Shown one piece after another: positions 42,008 to 50,235 of a stretch of DNA of 64,000 nucleotides; the first letter of the stretch is position 1; the number at the start of each line of letters is the position of its first letter. The notes under the pieces are model-generated. The model was given only the letters and a program-made list of their open reading frames with translations, did no database searches and had not been told where the DNA came from. The stretch is from Streptomyces ardesiacus (GTDB taxonomy: Bacteria; Actinomycetota; Actinomycetes; Streptomycetales; Streptomycetaceae). The DNA is taken from the NCBI RefSeq assembly GCF_003112575.1, contig NZ_BEWC01000002.1, forward strand, positions 124,001 through 188,000, read 5' to 3'. The translations under genes and the position numbers were made by a program.

Positions 42008-42908
42008 CGTGCGGGCGGAGACCGAGGGCGCGGCGCCGGGGCGGGGCGGGACGCGGTCCCCGAGCCCGCTGTGGTCCCTCGGGCTGCTCCGCAGCGAACT
42101 GCTGACCACCTTCCGGCGCTGGCGCACCCTCGCCCTGCTGGCCGTGCTCGCCGCCGTGCCGGTCCTGGTCGGCATCGCCGTACGGATCGAGACGGGCGAC
42201 GGGTCCTCGCTCGGCGGCGGGGGCGGTGGCGGCGAGGGCCCGGCGTTCATCTCGCAGATCAGCAACAACGGGCTGTTCCTGGTCTTCACCGCGCTCGCCG
42301 CCACCCTCCCGTTCTTCCTGCCCATGGCCGTCGGCGTCGTCGCGGGCGACGCGATCGCCGGCGAGGCGAGCGCGGGCACGCTCCGCTACCTCCTGGTCGC
42401 CCCGGCGGGCCGCACCCGGCTGCTGCTCACCAAGTACGCCACGGTGATCGCCTTCTGCCTCGCCGCGACCCTGGTCGTCGCGGTCTCGGCGCTCGCGGTC
42501 GGCGCGCTGCTGTTCCCGGTCGGCGACCTGATCACCATCTCCGGCACCCGGATCGGCTACGCCGAGGGCCTGGGGCGGGCCCTGCTGATCGCCCTGGTGG
42601 TGGCCGCCTCGCTCGTCGGCGTCGCGGCCCTCGGCCTGTTCGTCTCCACCCTGACGGGCAGCGGCATCGCCGCGATGGCGACCACGGTCGGGCTGCTGAT
42701 CACCGTCCAGATCCTCGACCAGATCCCCCAGCTCGACGCCCTCCAGCCGTACTTCTTCTCGCACTACTGGCTGTCCTTCGCCGACCTGATGCGCGAACCG
42801 GTCTACTGGGACGACCTGGTCAAGAACCTGGGCCTCCAGGCCCTCTACGCGGCGGTCTTCGGCTCGGCGGCCTGGGCGCGGTTCACGACCCGCGACATCA
42901 CTGCGTGA
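41994..42908 (+). CDS. ABC-2 type transporter permease
   Basis: A 304-residue membrane protein with six membrane segments, matching the ABC-2 permease layout: helix 1 after RTLALLAVLAAVPVLVG, a polar loop, then LPFFLPMAVGVVAGDAIAGEASAGTLRYLL, which is the family hallmark (conserved GxxxGTLRYLL region). It pairs with the ATPase encoded directly upstream (overlapping reading frames). The substrate is unknown; the linked LolA-like protein hints at a hydrophobic cargo. Confidence 0.9.
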   Translation: MSRADVRAETEGAAPGRGGTRSPSPLWSLGLLRSELLTTFRRWRTLALLAVLAAVPVLVGIAVRIETGDGSSLGGGGGGGEGPAFISQISNNGLFLVFTALAATLPFFLPMAVGVVAGDAIAGEASAGTLRYLLVAPAGRTRLLLTKYATVIAFCLAATLVVAVSALAVGALLFPVGDLITISGTRIGYAEGLGRALLIALVVAASLVGVAALGLFVSTLTGSGIAAMATTVGLLITVQILDQIPQLDALQPYFFSHYWLSFADLMREPVYWDDLVKNLGLQALYAAVFGSAAWARFTTRDITA

Positions 42909-42921
42909 CGGCGGCGCGGAC

Positions 42922-44247
42922 TCAGCGGGTCCGCCGCACCGACAGGCGCAGGGCGTCGTCGTCACCCCGCCGGACGAACAACGCCCCCTTGTCCAGCGCG
43001 GCGGCAGGCACCAGGGTGCCCCCGGGCAGTGCCTCGGGCGTCCCGGTGCCCTTCGGCACCACCACGCCCGTTCCGGAGCCCGTGGTGCCGTAAGCGGTGC
43101 CGTCGTCGGCGACGGCGGTGACCGTGACGCCCGGGCGGTCGCCCTCGGCGGCCAGGCACCGGCCCGTGCCCGCCCCGACGTCGAACAGGACCGGGCCGAG
43201 GCCCAGACGGGTGCCGTTCGGCGAGGCCACCGGCACGCTCGGCGTGTCCGGGCCGTCGTCGTCGCAGACGGTGCCGGCCAGCAGCCGGCCGCTCGCCAGG
43301 TCGTGCGCCGACCAGACGTAGCCGTCGGCGGAGTCGGCCGCGCGCCAGCGGGCGACGAACATCCCGTCGCGGACGCCGACGAGGGTGCCGTTCTGTTCCC
43401 CGTCGACGAACGTCCGGCCCGTCTCGACGCCCTCGGGCGCGATGTCCTCACCGCTCCAGCCGCCCGGCACCCGGATGCCGCCCGACTCACCGCCGACCAC
43501 GGGCCCCTCGGGGGTGACGGCCACCACGGCGCTGCCGGCGCACATCGCCGAGTCGCAGTCGGGGATCAGCCCGGCGGGATCGTCGTACCGCGTCACGCGG
43601 CCGGTGCCCAGGTCCACGACGGCCCGGTGGTCGCCCGCCGACCGCCAGGAGAGCAGCAGCCCGACACCGCCGTCCCGGGCCTGGACCGACCCCTCCTGCG
43701 TGTTCACGGGGATCTGGACGTCATGGAGCGGGGCGACGGAGTCACCAGAGGCGTCCAGCGGGTAGACCCCGATCCGGACGGCCTCCTTCTCGTGGGAGAG
43801 GGCGCTGTCGGTCCGTTCGCCGACGGCCCACGCGGCCAGGTAGGTGCGGTCCCCCTGCCGTACGGCGGTCAGCCCTGGCGCTCCCGGGCTGCCGGGGGCG
43901 TCCGGGTCCGTCGCCGGCACCCGGTAGGCGGCGCTGGTCCAGCGCACCTTGCCCGTCGCCGCGTCCCGGACCCGGACCACGTAGCCGTCGGCGGAGGGCT
44001 CGACGTAGGCGACGGCGCCGCCGGCCGCGACGACCGGATCGGTCCCGGCAGAGGAGGGAACCCGGCCCGGTTCCGCGTCCCAGCCCCGGCCACCGTCGAA
44101 GGCGGGGGGCACGGAGAGCCGGGGAGTGGCGTGGCCGCCGTCCGAGCCCTGCCCCGCGTCGTCCCGCTTCCCGTCGTCGCCCGAGCCGCACCCGGTGAGC
44201 AGTACCGCGGCCAGGGCAGCCGCCAGTGCGGTCCTCGTGGTGCGCAT
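42922..44247 (-). CDS. Lipoprotein with PQQ-like beta-propeller
   Basis: A 441-residue exported lipoprotein with a clean lipobox (AAVLLTGCGSG, Cys at residue 20). After a Gly/Asp linker come repeated beta-blade motifs such as VVRVRDAATGKVRWTSAAY and AVVDLGTGRVTRYDD, the W/G pattern of PQQ-type propellers. It lacks obvious catalytic residues and is more likely a binding or scaffold protein at the membrane surface. Tail-to-tail with the ABC permease. I do not know a specific function. Confidence 0.8.
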   Translation of the reverse strand: MRTTRTALAAALAAVLLTGCGSGDDGKRDDAGQGSDGGHATPRLSVPPAFDGGRGWDAEPGRVPSSAGTDPVVAAGGAVAYVEPSADGYVVRVRDAATGKVRWTSAAYRVPATDPDAPGSPGAPGLTAVRQGDRTYLAAWAVGERTDSALSHEKEAVRIGVYPLDASGDSVAPLHDVQIPVNTQEGSVQARDGGVGLLLSWRSAGDHRAVVDLGTGRVTRYDDPAGLIPDCDSAMCAGSAVVAVTPEGPVVGGESGGIRVPGGWSGEDIAPEGVETGRTFVDGEQNGTLVGVRDGMFVARWRAADSADGYVWSAHDLASGRLLAGTVCDDDGPDTPSVPVASPNGTRLGLGPVLFDVGAGTGRCLAAEGDRPGVTVTAVADDGTAYGTTGSGTGVVVPKGTGTPEALPGGTLVPAAALDKGALFVRRGDDDALRLSVRRTR

Positions 44248-44321
44248 GTTCCGTTCCTCCGTGATGGCTGGTCGTCAGGTACCCCGGACGCGGATGTGCC
44301 GGGCGGCACGGCCCTCGGCCG

Positions 44322-46898
44322 TCACCGGGCGGGCCCGCCGCCCCCGCCGGGGCGGGGCGGTCCGGGAAGCCGGGGCGGCGTTGCCGGACCACCGGTGGCC
44401 GGCCCGGACCCGGGCGCGGTGCCCGGGCCGGACGGTCTGCGGCCGGACTGGAGGCGGGCCGCGCCCGCGACCGGGTTGGTGCCCGCTCCGGCGGCCGGGG
44501 GCGTGGTGCCGGTCCGGGCCGCCGGAGCGTGGCCGGACTGCTCCGCGCGGTGCTTGGCCAGATGGGAGCCCTGGAGGGCGGTCGCCATGAAGCCGGCCGC
44601 CACGTTGCCGCTTTCCGGCGGTGCCGTCCTGCGGTCGACGACGGCCAGCCTGGCCATGTCCTTCTCGCTGAAGACGTTGCCGGGCAGCATCCGCGAGGCG
44701 GCCCCCGTCACGTCGACGGTGTGCTGCCGGTCGCCCGCCTGGAAGTGCAGCCGGTAGCCGAGGTACTGCTCGCTCTTGTCGAAGAGCAGCTCGCCCCTGA
44801 CCTGGCCGCCCTGCTGCCGGGCCCAGGCGTCGAGGGTGTCCGCGGCCTGGGGCAGCCGGGCCACCCGGCCGAGACAGGCGACGTAGGCGTCCCCTTCGAC
44901 GTCGCGCGCCTTGAGCCGGACACCGCCGTCAGGGGTGCGGACCGTCTCGACGGCGCCCAGCCGCTGATTGGGCACGGTGACCAAACGTCCGTTGCCGCCG
45001 AGTTCGGCGTCGTACTGCCGGCGCATCGCCAGGTACTGGGAGTCGTTGTGGAGGACCCACGGCGCCGCGGTGCCCACCATGGTCACGCGGGCGTTCGGGT
45101 TGCCCTCCAGGATGATCTCCGTGTTGGCGATGGCGCCGCCGCCGATGCCGGCGATCACCCAGTTGTCCGCGACCGTCGGGTCGTAGGCCCCGTCGCCGAC
45201 CTCGTCCCCGAGCAGGACACGCCCGGGAGCCTCGGCGCTCGCCTGCTCCCATTTCGCGGTCGCCTCGACGGTCTCCCGGGCCCGGGCGGCCGTCGAATCG
45301 TCGCCGGCCGCCCGCAGCGCGGCGGCCACCGCCGGCTCGGCCAGGATGTCCAGGGCGGCGGCGGCCCGGCCCTGGCCCTCCGGAAGCGCGGCCAGCCGGT
45401 CCCTGGCCTGCAGCGCCTCGGGCGTGCCGACCGTGCCGAGGTGGTCCCCGAGCGCCCGGGCGGCCTCGGCCATCGTCGGCACCTGCCGGTTCACGCCCGG
45501 TATGACCTCGGGGGGAACGCCCGTGGCCACCAGCGGAGTGCCGACCACCTCGACGGTGACCGGGGGCGAGCCGTCCGCCGGGGCGATCTCGGCGAGCAGC
45601 CGCCCGTCCTCGGCGAGGTTCAGCGAGGCGCTCCCGTCGACGAGCGGGCCACGAGCGGCCGCGGTGTCCTCCCACAACTGGAGCGCCGCCAGCGAGACCC
45701 GGTCCTTCGGGTCCCCGAACTGGTACGGGTCCCAGCCGACCTCACGCAGGTGCCGCACCTGGTCGGCGGACTGCACGATGCCCTTGATGGGGTCCACGTG
45801 CCAGCGGCCCCGTGAGTCGACCAGCAGGACGTCGGGGTCGCGGCCCGCGAGCGCGGCCCCGCCGCCGATCATGACCTCACGCTGCGGGTAGCGGCCCTCG
45901 GGCAGACCTGCCGCCTCGGCCCGCAGTTCCTCCAGCGTCCTCAGTCCGGTCTCGGTGCGCCGCAGGGCCGCCTCGTCCCGGGCGGCGCCGAGCTGCTCCC
46001 GGGGAATCGGGGTGCCGTCGGGGCGCAGGCCGGGCAGCGGGAAGGCGGGGGCGGAGCCCAGCGGGGTGCCGTTCGCGCGGCTCTCCGCGACCCGGGCCCG
46101 GTGCTCCTGGAGCACCTGCGCGTCGGCGGGGGCCAACTGGTCGATGGGCCTGCCCAGTTCTCGCAGGGCACGCCGGGCGTCCGTCGTCAGGTGCTGCCCC
46201 ACCGTGTCGGTGCGGATCGACACCGCGTACTGCTCCAGCGCCCGGGCGGCCGCGTCGTCGGCCGGCGCGCCGACCCGCAGGCCGGTGTGGTCGATCAACT
46301 GGGACAGCTCGCCGCGCGCCTCCTGACGCTGATGCGCGGTCAGTGTCCCGTCGTGCATGCGTTCCGTGAGGTAGTTCAGCTCGCCGACCCGGCCCAGATC
46401 CTCGTCGGACAGCCGCGGCCGCTCCGGCAGCGCGGCGCCGCGGCGCAGCATGTCGTCGGCGGCGGGCGCCTCGGCGCGCTCGGCACGGTCCCGCACGGAG
46501 AGCAGCTCGTTGATCTCGTGGCTCAGCGCACGGCCGACCTGCTCCGGCGCGATGCGGTCGGAGAGCTGGACGACGTGGTTGTCGGAGGCGGTGTTCACGA
46601 AGCTGCGCGCCACGGTGCGCTCGGGCAGCGACGCGGACTCCAGCCTGACGGTGAGGGTCCTGGCGTTGTCGTCGGCCAGCGAGAAGAAGCGACGCCCGTC
46701 CTCCTCGACGATGCCGTTCACCCGCAGCCGGTCGGCGTACAGCGCCTGGACCACCACGGGCAGGGCCGCCTCCGCCTCGGCGAGGACGCGCTCCTGCGAA
46801 GGCCGGATGCCGCTGTCCGCCCGGAAGCCGGTGCCGAGGACGTCCGTGGCCGTGATGACCCTCTCCTCGGGCCGTTCCCTCTCGTCGCCCTGGTTCAC
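44322..46898 (-). CDS. Large multidomain protein with two dinucleotide-binding-like motifs; candidate cargo
   Basis: An 858-residue protein I cannot assign to a named family. It has no signal peptide or membrane segment. Regions in order: an N-terminal module with SFVNTASDNHVVQLSDRI and ALSHEINELLSVRD (about residues 95-135); a helical middle; a Gly-rich loop EVMIGGGAALAGRDPDVLLVD near 335; a second one, NWVIAGIGGGAIANTEIIL, near 575, followed by ARVTMVG and DAYVACLGRVARLP; ESGNVAAGFMATALQGSH near 785, which looks like an FAD/NAD-enzyme end motif; and a Gly/Pro tail. It could be a flavin/NAD-binding effector or enzyme. The GTG start has GGGGGGAGA upstream. It is divergent from 46942 with 43 bases between the starts. 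Confidence 0.6.
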   Translation of the reverse strand: MNQGDERERPEERVITATDVLGTGFRADSGIRPSQERVLAEAEAALPVVVQALYADRLRVNGIVEEDGRRFFSLADDNARTLTVRLESASLPERTVARSFVNTASDNHVVQLSDRIAPEQVGRALSHEINELLSVRDRAERAEAPAADDMLRRGAALPERPRLSDEDLGRVGELNYLTERMHDGTLTAHQRQEARGELSQLIDHTGLRVGAPADDAAARALEQYAVSIRTDTVGQHLTTDARRALRELGRPIDQLAPADAQVLQEHRARVAESRANGTPLGSAPAFPLPGLRPDGTPIPREQLGAARDEAALRRTETGLRTLEELRAEAAGLPEGRYPQREVMIGGGAALAGRDPDVLLVDSRGRWHVDPIKGIVQSADQVRHLREVGWDPYQFGDPKDRVSLAALQLWEDTAAARGPLVDGSASLNLAEDGRLLAEIAPADGSPPVTVEVVGTPLVATGVPPEVIPGVNRQVPTMAEAARALGDHLGTVGTPEALQARDRLAALPEGQGRAAAALDILAEPAVAAALRAAGDDSTAARARETVEATAKWEQASAEAPGRVLLGDEVGDGAYDPTVADNWVIAGIGGGAIANTEIILEGNPNARVTMVGTAAPWVLHNDSQYLAMRRQYDAELGGNGRLVTVPNQRLGAVETVRTPDGGVRLKARDVEGDAYVACLGRVARLPQAADTLDAWARQQGGQVRGELLFDKSEQYLGYRLHFQAGDRQHTVDVTGAASRMLPGNVFSEKDMARLAVVDRRTAPPESGNVAAGFMATALQGSHLAKHRAEQSGHAPAARTGTTPPAAGAGTNPVAGAARLQSGRRPSGPGTAPGSGPATGGPATPPRLPGPPRPGGGGGPAR

Positions 46899-46941
46899 TG
46901 ACGTCTCCCCCCTGCGCCTATGAGCCCCGTAGAATCCTGCC
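46899..46941. promoter_or_regulatory. Very short divergent promoter region
   Basis: Only 43 bases separate the two divergent start codons. TAGAAT at 46930-46935 ends seven bases before the plus-strand ATG, so that gene is probably leaderless. The minus gene has a ribosome site GGGGGGAGAC within the same spacer, so its promoter must lie in or beyond the plus-strand coding sequence. Expression of the two is likely linked. Confidence 0.5.
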
Positions 46942-47496
46942 ATGTTGATCGCTCGTTCGTTGCAAGAGGCGCACCTCTACATCGACCTCCACCCCTGTGC
47001 GTGCGGCGCCGATCAGTTCACGCGTGAGCACCGGCTGGAGGACCACGACGGCGCCCTGACCGCGGTCTTCGAGGGCACGTGCCCGCAGTGCGGGCGCACC
47101 CGCTCGTTCGAGTTCCGCATGGCGGACGAACTTCCCCCCGCGCCGCCCGCGTTCGGGGGCGAGGAGCCCTCGCGCATCGTCGACCCGGGCGAGTTCATGT
47201 GGGTCAGCGACGAGATCTCCACCGAAACCGGCTTGCGCCTGCTCAACACGGCGCCGGCCGAGCACCGGGCGATGCGCCCGGCGACGGCGTACGCGATCGC
47301 CGCGCTGGAGGAGGTCGCCAAGTTCCTTCCCCCGGGACAGGACCGTGTCCCCGAGGACCGCTTCGTCTCGGAGCGCGGGCGGGCCCTGTACGCCAAGGAC
47401 CCCGAGCGGTTCACCCGGGAGGAGATCGGTGAGGCCCTCGGGCTGAAGCGGTCCATTCTCGCCGGTATCGACCACTTCAGTCCGCCGCGGGGCTGA
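46942..47496 (+). CDS. Unknown protein with N-terminal zinc-ribbon-like cysteines
   Basis: A 184-residue cytoplasmic protein of unknown function. The N-terminal half has four cysteines in zinc-ribbon spacing: HPCACGADQ near residue 18 and CPQCGRTRSFEFRM near 50. The C-terminal half is helical (RAMRPATAYAIAALEEVAKF, TREEIGEALGLKR). The start codon appears to be the first base of the transcript. Its position head-to-head with the 858-residue protein suggests a partner, regulator or immunity role, but no homology seen here proves this. Its 3' end overlaps the NUDIX gene by 20 bases. Confidence 0.7.
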   Translation: MLIARSLQEAHLYIDLHPCACGADQFTREHRLEDHDGALTAVFEGTCPQCGRTRSFEFRMADELPPAPPAFGGEEPSRIVDPGEFMWVSDEISTETGLRLLNTAPAEHRAMRPATAYAIAALEEVAKFLPPGQDRVPEDRFVSERGRALYAKDPERFTREEIGEALGLKRSILAGIDHFSPPRG

Positions 47497-48016
47497 GGTC
47501 CAGCAGCAGTGCCATGAGGCCGACCAGCGTGGCACTGCTGACGATCTCCCGGCGGGCGATCATCGCGCCGATCCGGGAGAGCGGTATCCACTCCAGCCGG
47601 TCCGACTCGTTGCGCTCGGTCGGGTCCCCGACGCGGACGGCGTCGTCCGTGCGGAAGACGAAGTGCCGGGCGTCGGTGATGCCGGCCGCGGGTTCCGCGT
47701 AGATCAGTTCCCGTACTGTCCCCGCACGCCATCCCGTCTCCTCCTCGAGTTCGCGCGCGGCCGCCCGCGGGGCCTCCTCGCCGTCCTCGACCAGTCCCAT
47801 GGGCAGTTCCCACGCCCAGGTGTCCGTGACGAAGCGGTGGCGCCACATCATCAGCACCCGCCGCCGGCCGTCGACGGCCGCCGTCACGGCGACGTCGCGC
47901 AGTCTGACCACGTGGTAGTCGGTGCGGGTGCCGTCCGGCTGCTCGACGTCCAGTGCGCGCAGACCCACCCACGGGGTGTCGTGGATGACGCGTTCGGTGT
48001 GCACGGTCCAGCGCAT
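47477..48016 (-). CDS. NUDIX hydrolase (ADP-ribose pyrophosphatase-like)
   Basis: A 179-residue NUDIX enzyme. The Nudix box is GLVEDGEEAPRAAARELEEETG (near residue 94), matching GX5EX7REUXEEXGU with all catalytic glutamates. RVLMMWRHRFVTDTWAWELPMG before it resembles ADP-ribose and related nucleotide-sugar pyrophosphatases. Convergent overlap of 20 bases with the zinc-ribbon gene. It separates the candidate cargo pair from the secretion-like operon, but shows no direct link to it. Confidence 0.9.
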   Translation of the reverse strand: MRWTVHTERVIHDTPWVGLRALDVEQPDGTRTDYHVVRLRDVAVTAAVDGRRRVLMMWRHRFVTDTWAWELPMGLVEDGEEAPRAAARELEEETGWRAGTVRELIYAEPAAGITDARHFVFRTDDAVRVGDPTERNESDRLEWIPLSRIGAMIARREIVSSATLVGLMALLLDLSPAAD

Positions 48017-48067
48017 GAGGTCCTCCTTGGTCTGTTCGCCAGGTGTGCGATGCCGCCCGCGGGCCCT

Positions 48068-48481
48068 TCAGCCGTCGTACGCCTCGACCGTCGGTGCCGC
48101 CTTGGCCCGGTGACCGCCCGGCCGGCACCCGGCGAACGGGCCGTTGGGGGCCCGGAGTTCGCTCATCACGGGGCCGAGGTGGTCCCGGTGCCAGACGGCC
48201 GGGCCCGAGGCGCCCGCCACCGGATCCGTGTACTCCTGCCAGGCCAGCCACAGGGCGTGCAGCCGGGCGACGGCCTCCAGGTGCTCCCACCAGCGCGGGC
48301 ACCAGGGCTGCGCGGAGGTCACCTCCCGGCCGTAGACGGGGAGCAGCAGGTCGGAGACCCACAGGGCCAGACTCCGCATCTCTGCGGCGTACTCCTCGCC
48401 GTCGAGATAGAGGATGAAGGCCGGCGCCTGCGGCTGTTCCGGCGTGGGGTCCGTGTCGTGGGCGGGGGGCATGAGGGTCAC
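48068..48481 (-). CDS. DUF4913 family protein
   Basis: A 137-residue cytoplasmic protein matching the DUF4913 pattern: an acidic strand (FILYLDGEEYAAEMRSLALWV), then CPRWWEHLEAVARLHALWLAW, and a closing WHRDHLGPVMSELRAPNGPFAGC. The GTG start at 48481 shares bases with the stop codon of the VirD4-like gene (GTGA) and has AGAAGG upstream; ATG 48472 is an alternative. It is the last gene of the T4SS-like operon. DUF4913 proteins are often seen next to coupling ATPases of actinobacterial elements, so an adaptor role is possible, but none is established. Confidence 0.78.
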   Translation of the reverse strand: MTLMPPAHDTDPTPEQPQAPAFILYLDGEEYAAEMRSLALWVSDLLLPVYGREVTSAQPWCPRWWEHLEAVARLHALWLAWQEYTDPVAGASGPAVWHRDHLGPVMSELRAPNGPFAGCRPGGHRAKAAPTVEAYDG

Positions 48482-50235
48482 GGAAAGGCCTTCTGTGCGG
48501 CTCGGGCGGTGATGGCTCTCACTTCGGCCTGGGCGGCGGCCTGGATGCGGTCGGCGCCGGGCTCCGCGTACCAGGGGCGCAGCCGGATCAGGGCCGGCCG
48601 GACGCCGGTGGCCAGCAGCAGTGCGGTGCCCTTGGGCAGGGCGCGGATGCGGTCGGCGGGCATGATGCGCTCCAGGCGGTAGGAGGTGGAGCGGGACCGT
48701 CCGTCCCTGCTGCGGGAGACGCTGACCGTCGACACGTCGTGCTCGCCGACCAGCCGGGAGACCTTCTCGACGAAGTCGGCGTCGTCCAGTCCGGCACCCA
48801 GCAGTTTGATGGTGGCGGCGCCCCACAGCGCGTCCATCCCGGCCTCGCCCCAGACCCGTACCCCCTGCCGGTAGCTCTGCAGCAGGGTGACGATGTTGAT
48901 GCCGCGCGAGCCGAGGTGGGAGTAGAGGTCGGGCAGGTCGGAGATGCGGCAGACGTTGGCGGCCTCGTCCAGTACGGCCGTCATCGGCGGGTCGAGGCGG
49001 CCGCCCAGCCGCTCGGCGGCGACCACGCCCGCGCGCAGCACCGAGTCCGCCGCCGCCGCGATGACGCCCGCCGCCGAGCCGCCGCCGTCCTTCGAGAGCA
49101 GGTACAGGGTGTCGCGCGACAGCGCGTGCTGTTCCGGGCGGAACTGCGGCACCGCCGCGTCCGGCGTCACCCAGGCGGCGATGGCCGGGTCCAGCAGGCA
49201 GGCCACGCACTGGCGGGCCGTCTCGTAGATGCCGTCCCGGGTCTCGACGGCGCCCTGGACGGTGCCCTGCAACTGGTCGGCGAGGGCCGGCATGGCGGCG
49301 TCGCGCAGCAGGTCGACGGGGGTGCGGTCGGCCGGGTCGGCCAGCCAGGACAGGACGTCGACCACCCCGCGCCCGCCGCGGTTGGCCGCGTGGAAGAGTG
49401 CCGTGAGCGTGTTCTGTGCCGCCGAGATCCAGAAGTCGCGCTTGGACGCGTCGTCGTTGACCGCGCCGACGAAGTGCCCGGCCAGACGCCGGGCGCCCTC
49501 GATGGTGGCGGCGTCGGCCAGCATGTCCCACCACATGGCGCGTGGGGTGTGCGCGATGCCCTGGGGGTCGAACACCCATACCTGGCCGGTGCGTTCGCGC
49601 TCCGCCCGGGTGACGCTGTAGACGTCGGACTTGTTGGAGGTCAGCAGGACACTGCCCTGGGCGCGCAGCACGCGGGGCACGGCGATGCCGGTGGACTTGC
49701 CCGCACGCGGAGCCATCAGGTCCAGCTCGACGTCCTCGAAACTCGAGCGCAGTTCGGGGCCGTTCGGCTCCAGGTCGCCCAGCAGGTTGCCGGTCTCGTC
49801 GGGTTCGATCCTGGCGGCCTTGGACAGGGACGGGCGCAGTTCCCTGGCCCGGGCCGCGGCGCCCTTGGGCAGCAGTCCGGCCAGTTCCTTGCGGCCGGCG
49901 AGGCCGTCGGGGCGTCGGCCGCGGCCTCGTACCAGGATCACTCCTGTGACCACGAGGGCGGCGAACACGCCGAAGACCACCGCGATGCCGGCCGTCACGG
50001 CGCCGCTCGACGCGTGGGGCCACAGGGCCTCCGGGCCGTCCTGTGCCAGGGTGGCCAGGGTGGAGAGGGTGAACGGGGGCGGGTTCCAGCCGCCGCCGGC
50101 CAGTGCCGCGCCGAGCGTGCCGCCCAGCCAGGCGCCGGCGAAGACGCCACCGACGAGGACGGCCACGGCCGGGATGATCCACGGCAGCAGGTCGTCCCCG
50201 GTGCTGTGGCCCTTGCGCGGGGGGCGCGTGCTCAT
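48478..50235 (-). CDS. VirD4/TraD-type coupling ATPase
   Basis: A 585-residue ring-type ATPase anchored by two N-terminal membrane helices (about residues 18-45 and 75-98). Walker A is LMAPRAGKSTGIAVPRVL near 175, an SNKSDVYSVT and VWVFDPQG segment follows (the family DPxG motif), and Walker B is MTAVLDEAANV near 414, with LLQSYRQG and the late TLLQ-type sensor. The family delivers DNA or protein substrates to type IV secretion channels. It overlaps the ATPase gene upstream and the DUF4913 gene downstream by four bases each. Confidence 0.88.
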   Translation of the reverse strand: MSTRPPRKGHSTGDDLLPWIIPAVAVLVGGVFAGAWLGGTLGAALAGGGWNPPPFTLSTLATLAQDGPEALWPHASSGAVTAGIAVVFGVFAALVVTGVILVRGRGRRPDGLAGRKELAGLLPKGAAARARELRPSLSKAARIEPDETGNLLGDLEPNGPELRSSFEDVELDLMAPRAGKSTGIAVPRVLRAQGSVLLTSNKSDVYSVTRAERERTGQVWVFDPQGIAHTPRAMWWDMLADAATIEGARRLAGHFVGAVNDDASKRDFWISAAQNTLTALFHAANRGGRGVVDVLSWLADPADRTPVDLLRDAAMPALADQLQGTVQGAVETRDGIYETARQCVACLLDPAIAAWVTPDAAVPQFRPEQHALSRDTLYLLSKDGGGSAAGVIAAAADSVLRAGVVAAERLGGRLDPPMTAVLDEAANVCRISDLPDLYSHLGSRGINIVTLLQSYRQGVRVWGEAGMDALWGAATIKLLGAGLDDADFVEKVSRLVGEHDVSTVSVSRSRDGRSRSTSYRLERIMPADRIRALPKGTALLLATGVRPALIRLRPWYAEPGADRIQAAAQAEVRAITARAAQKAFP

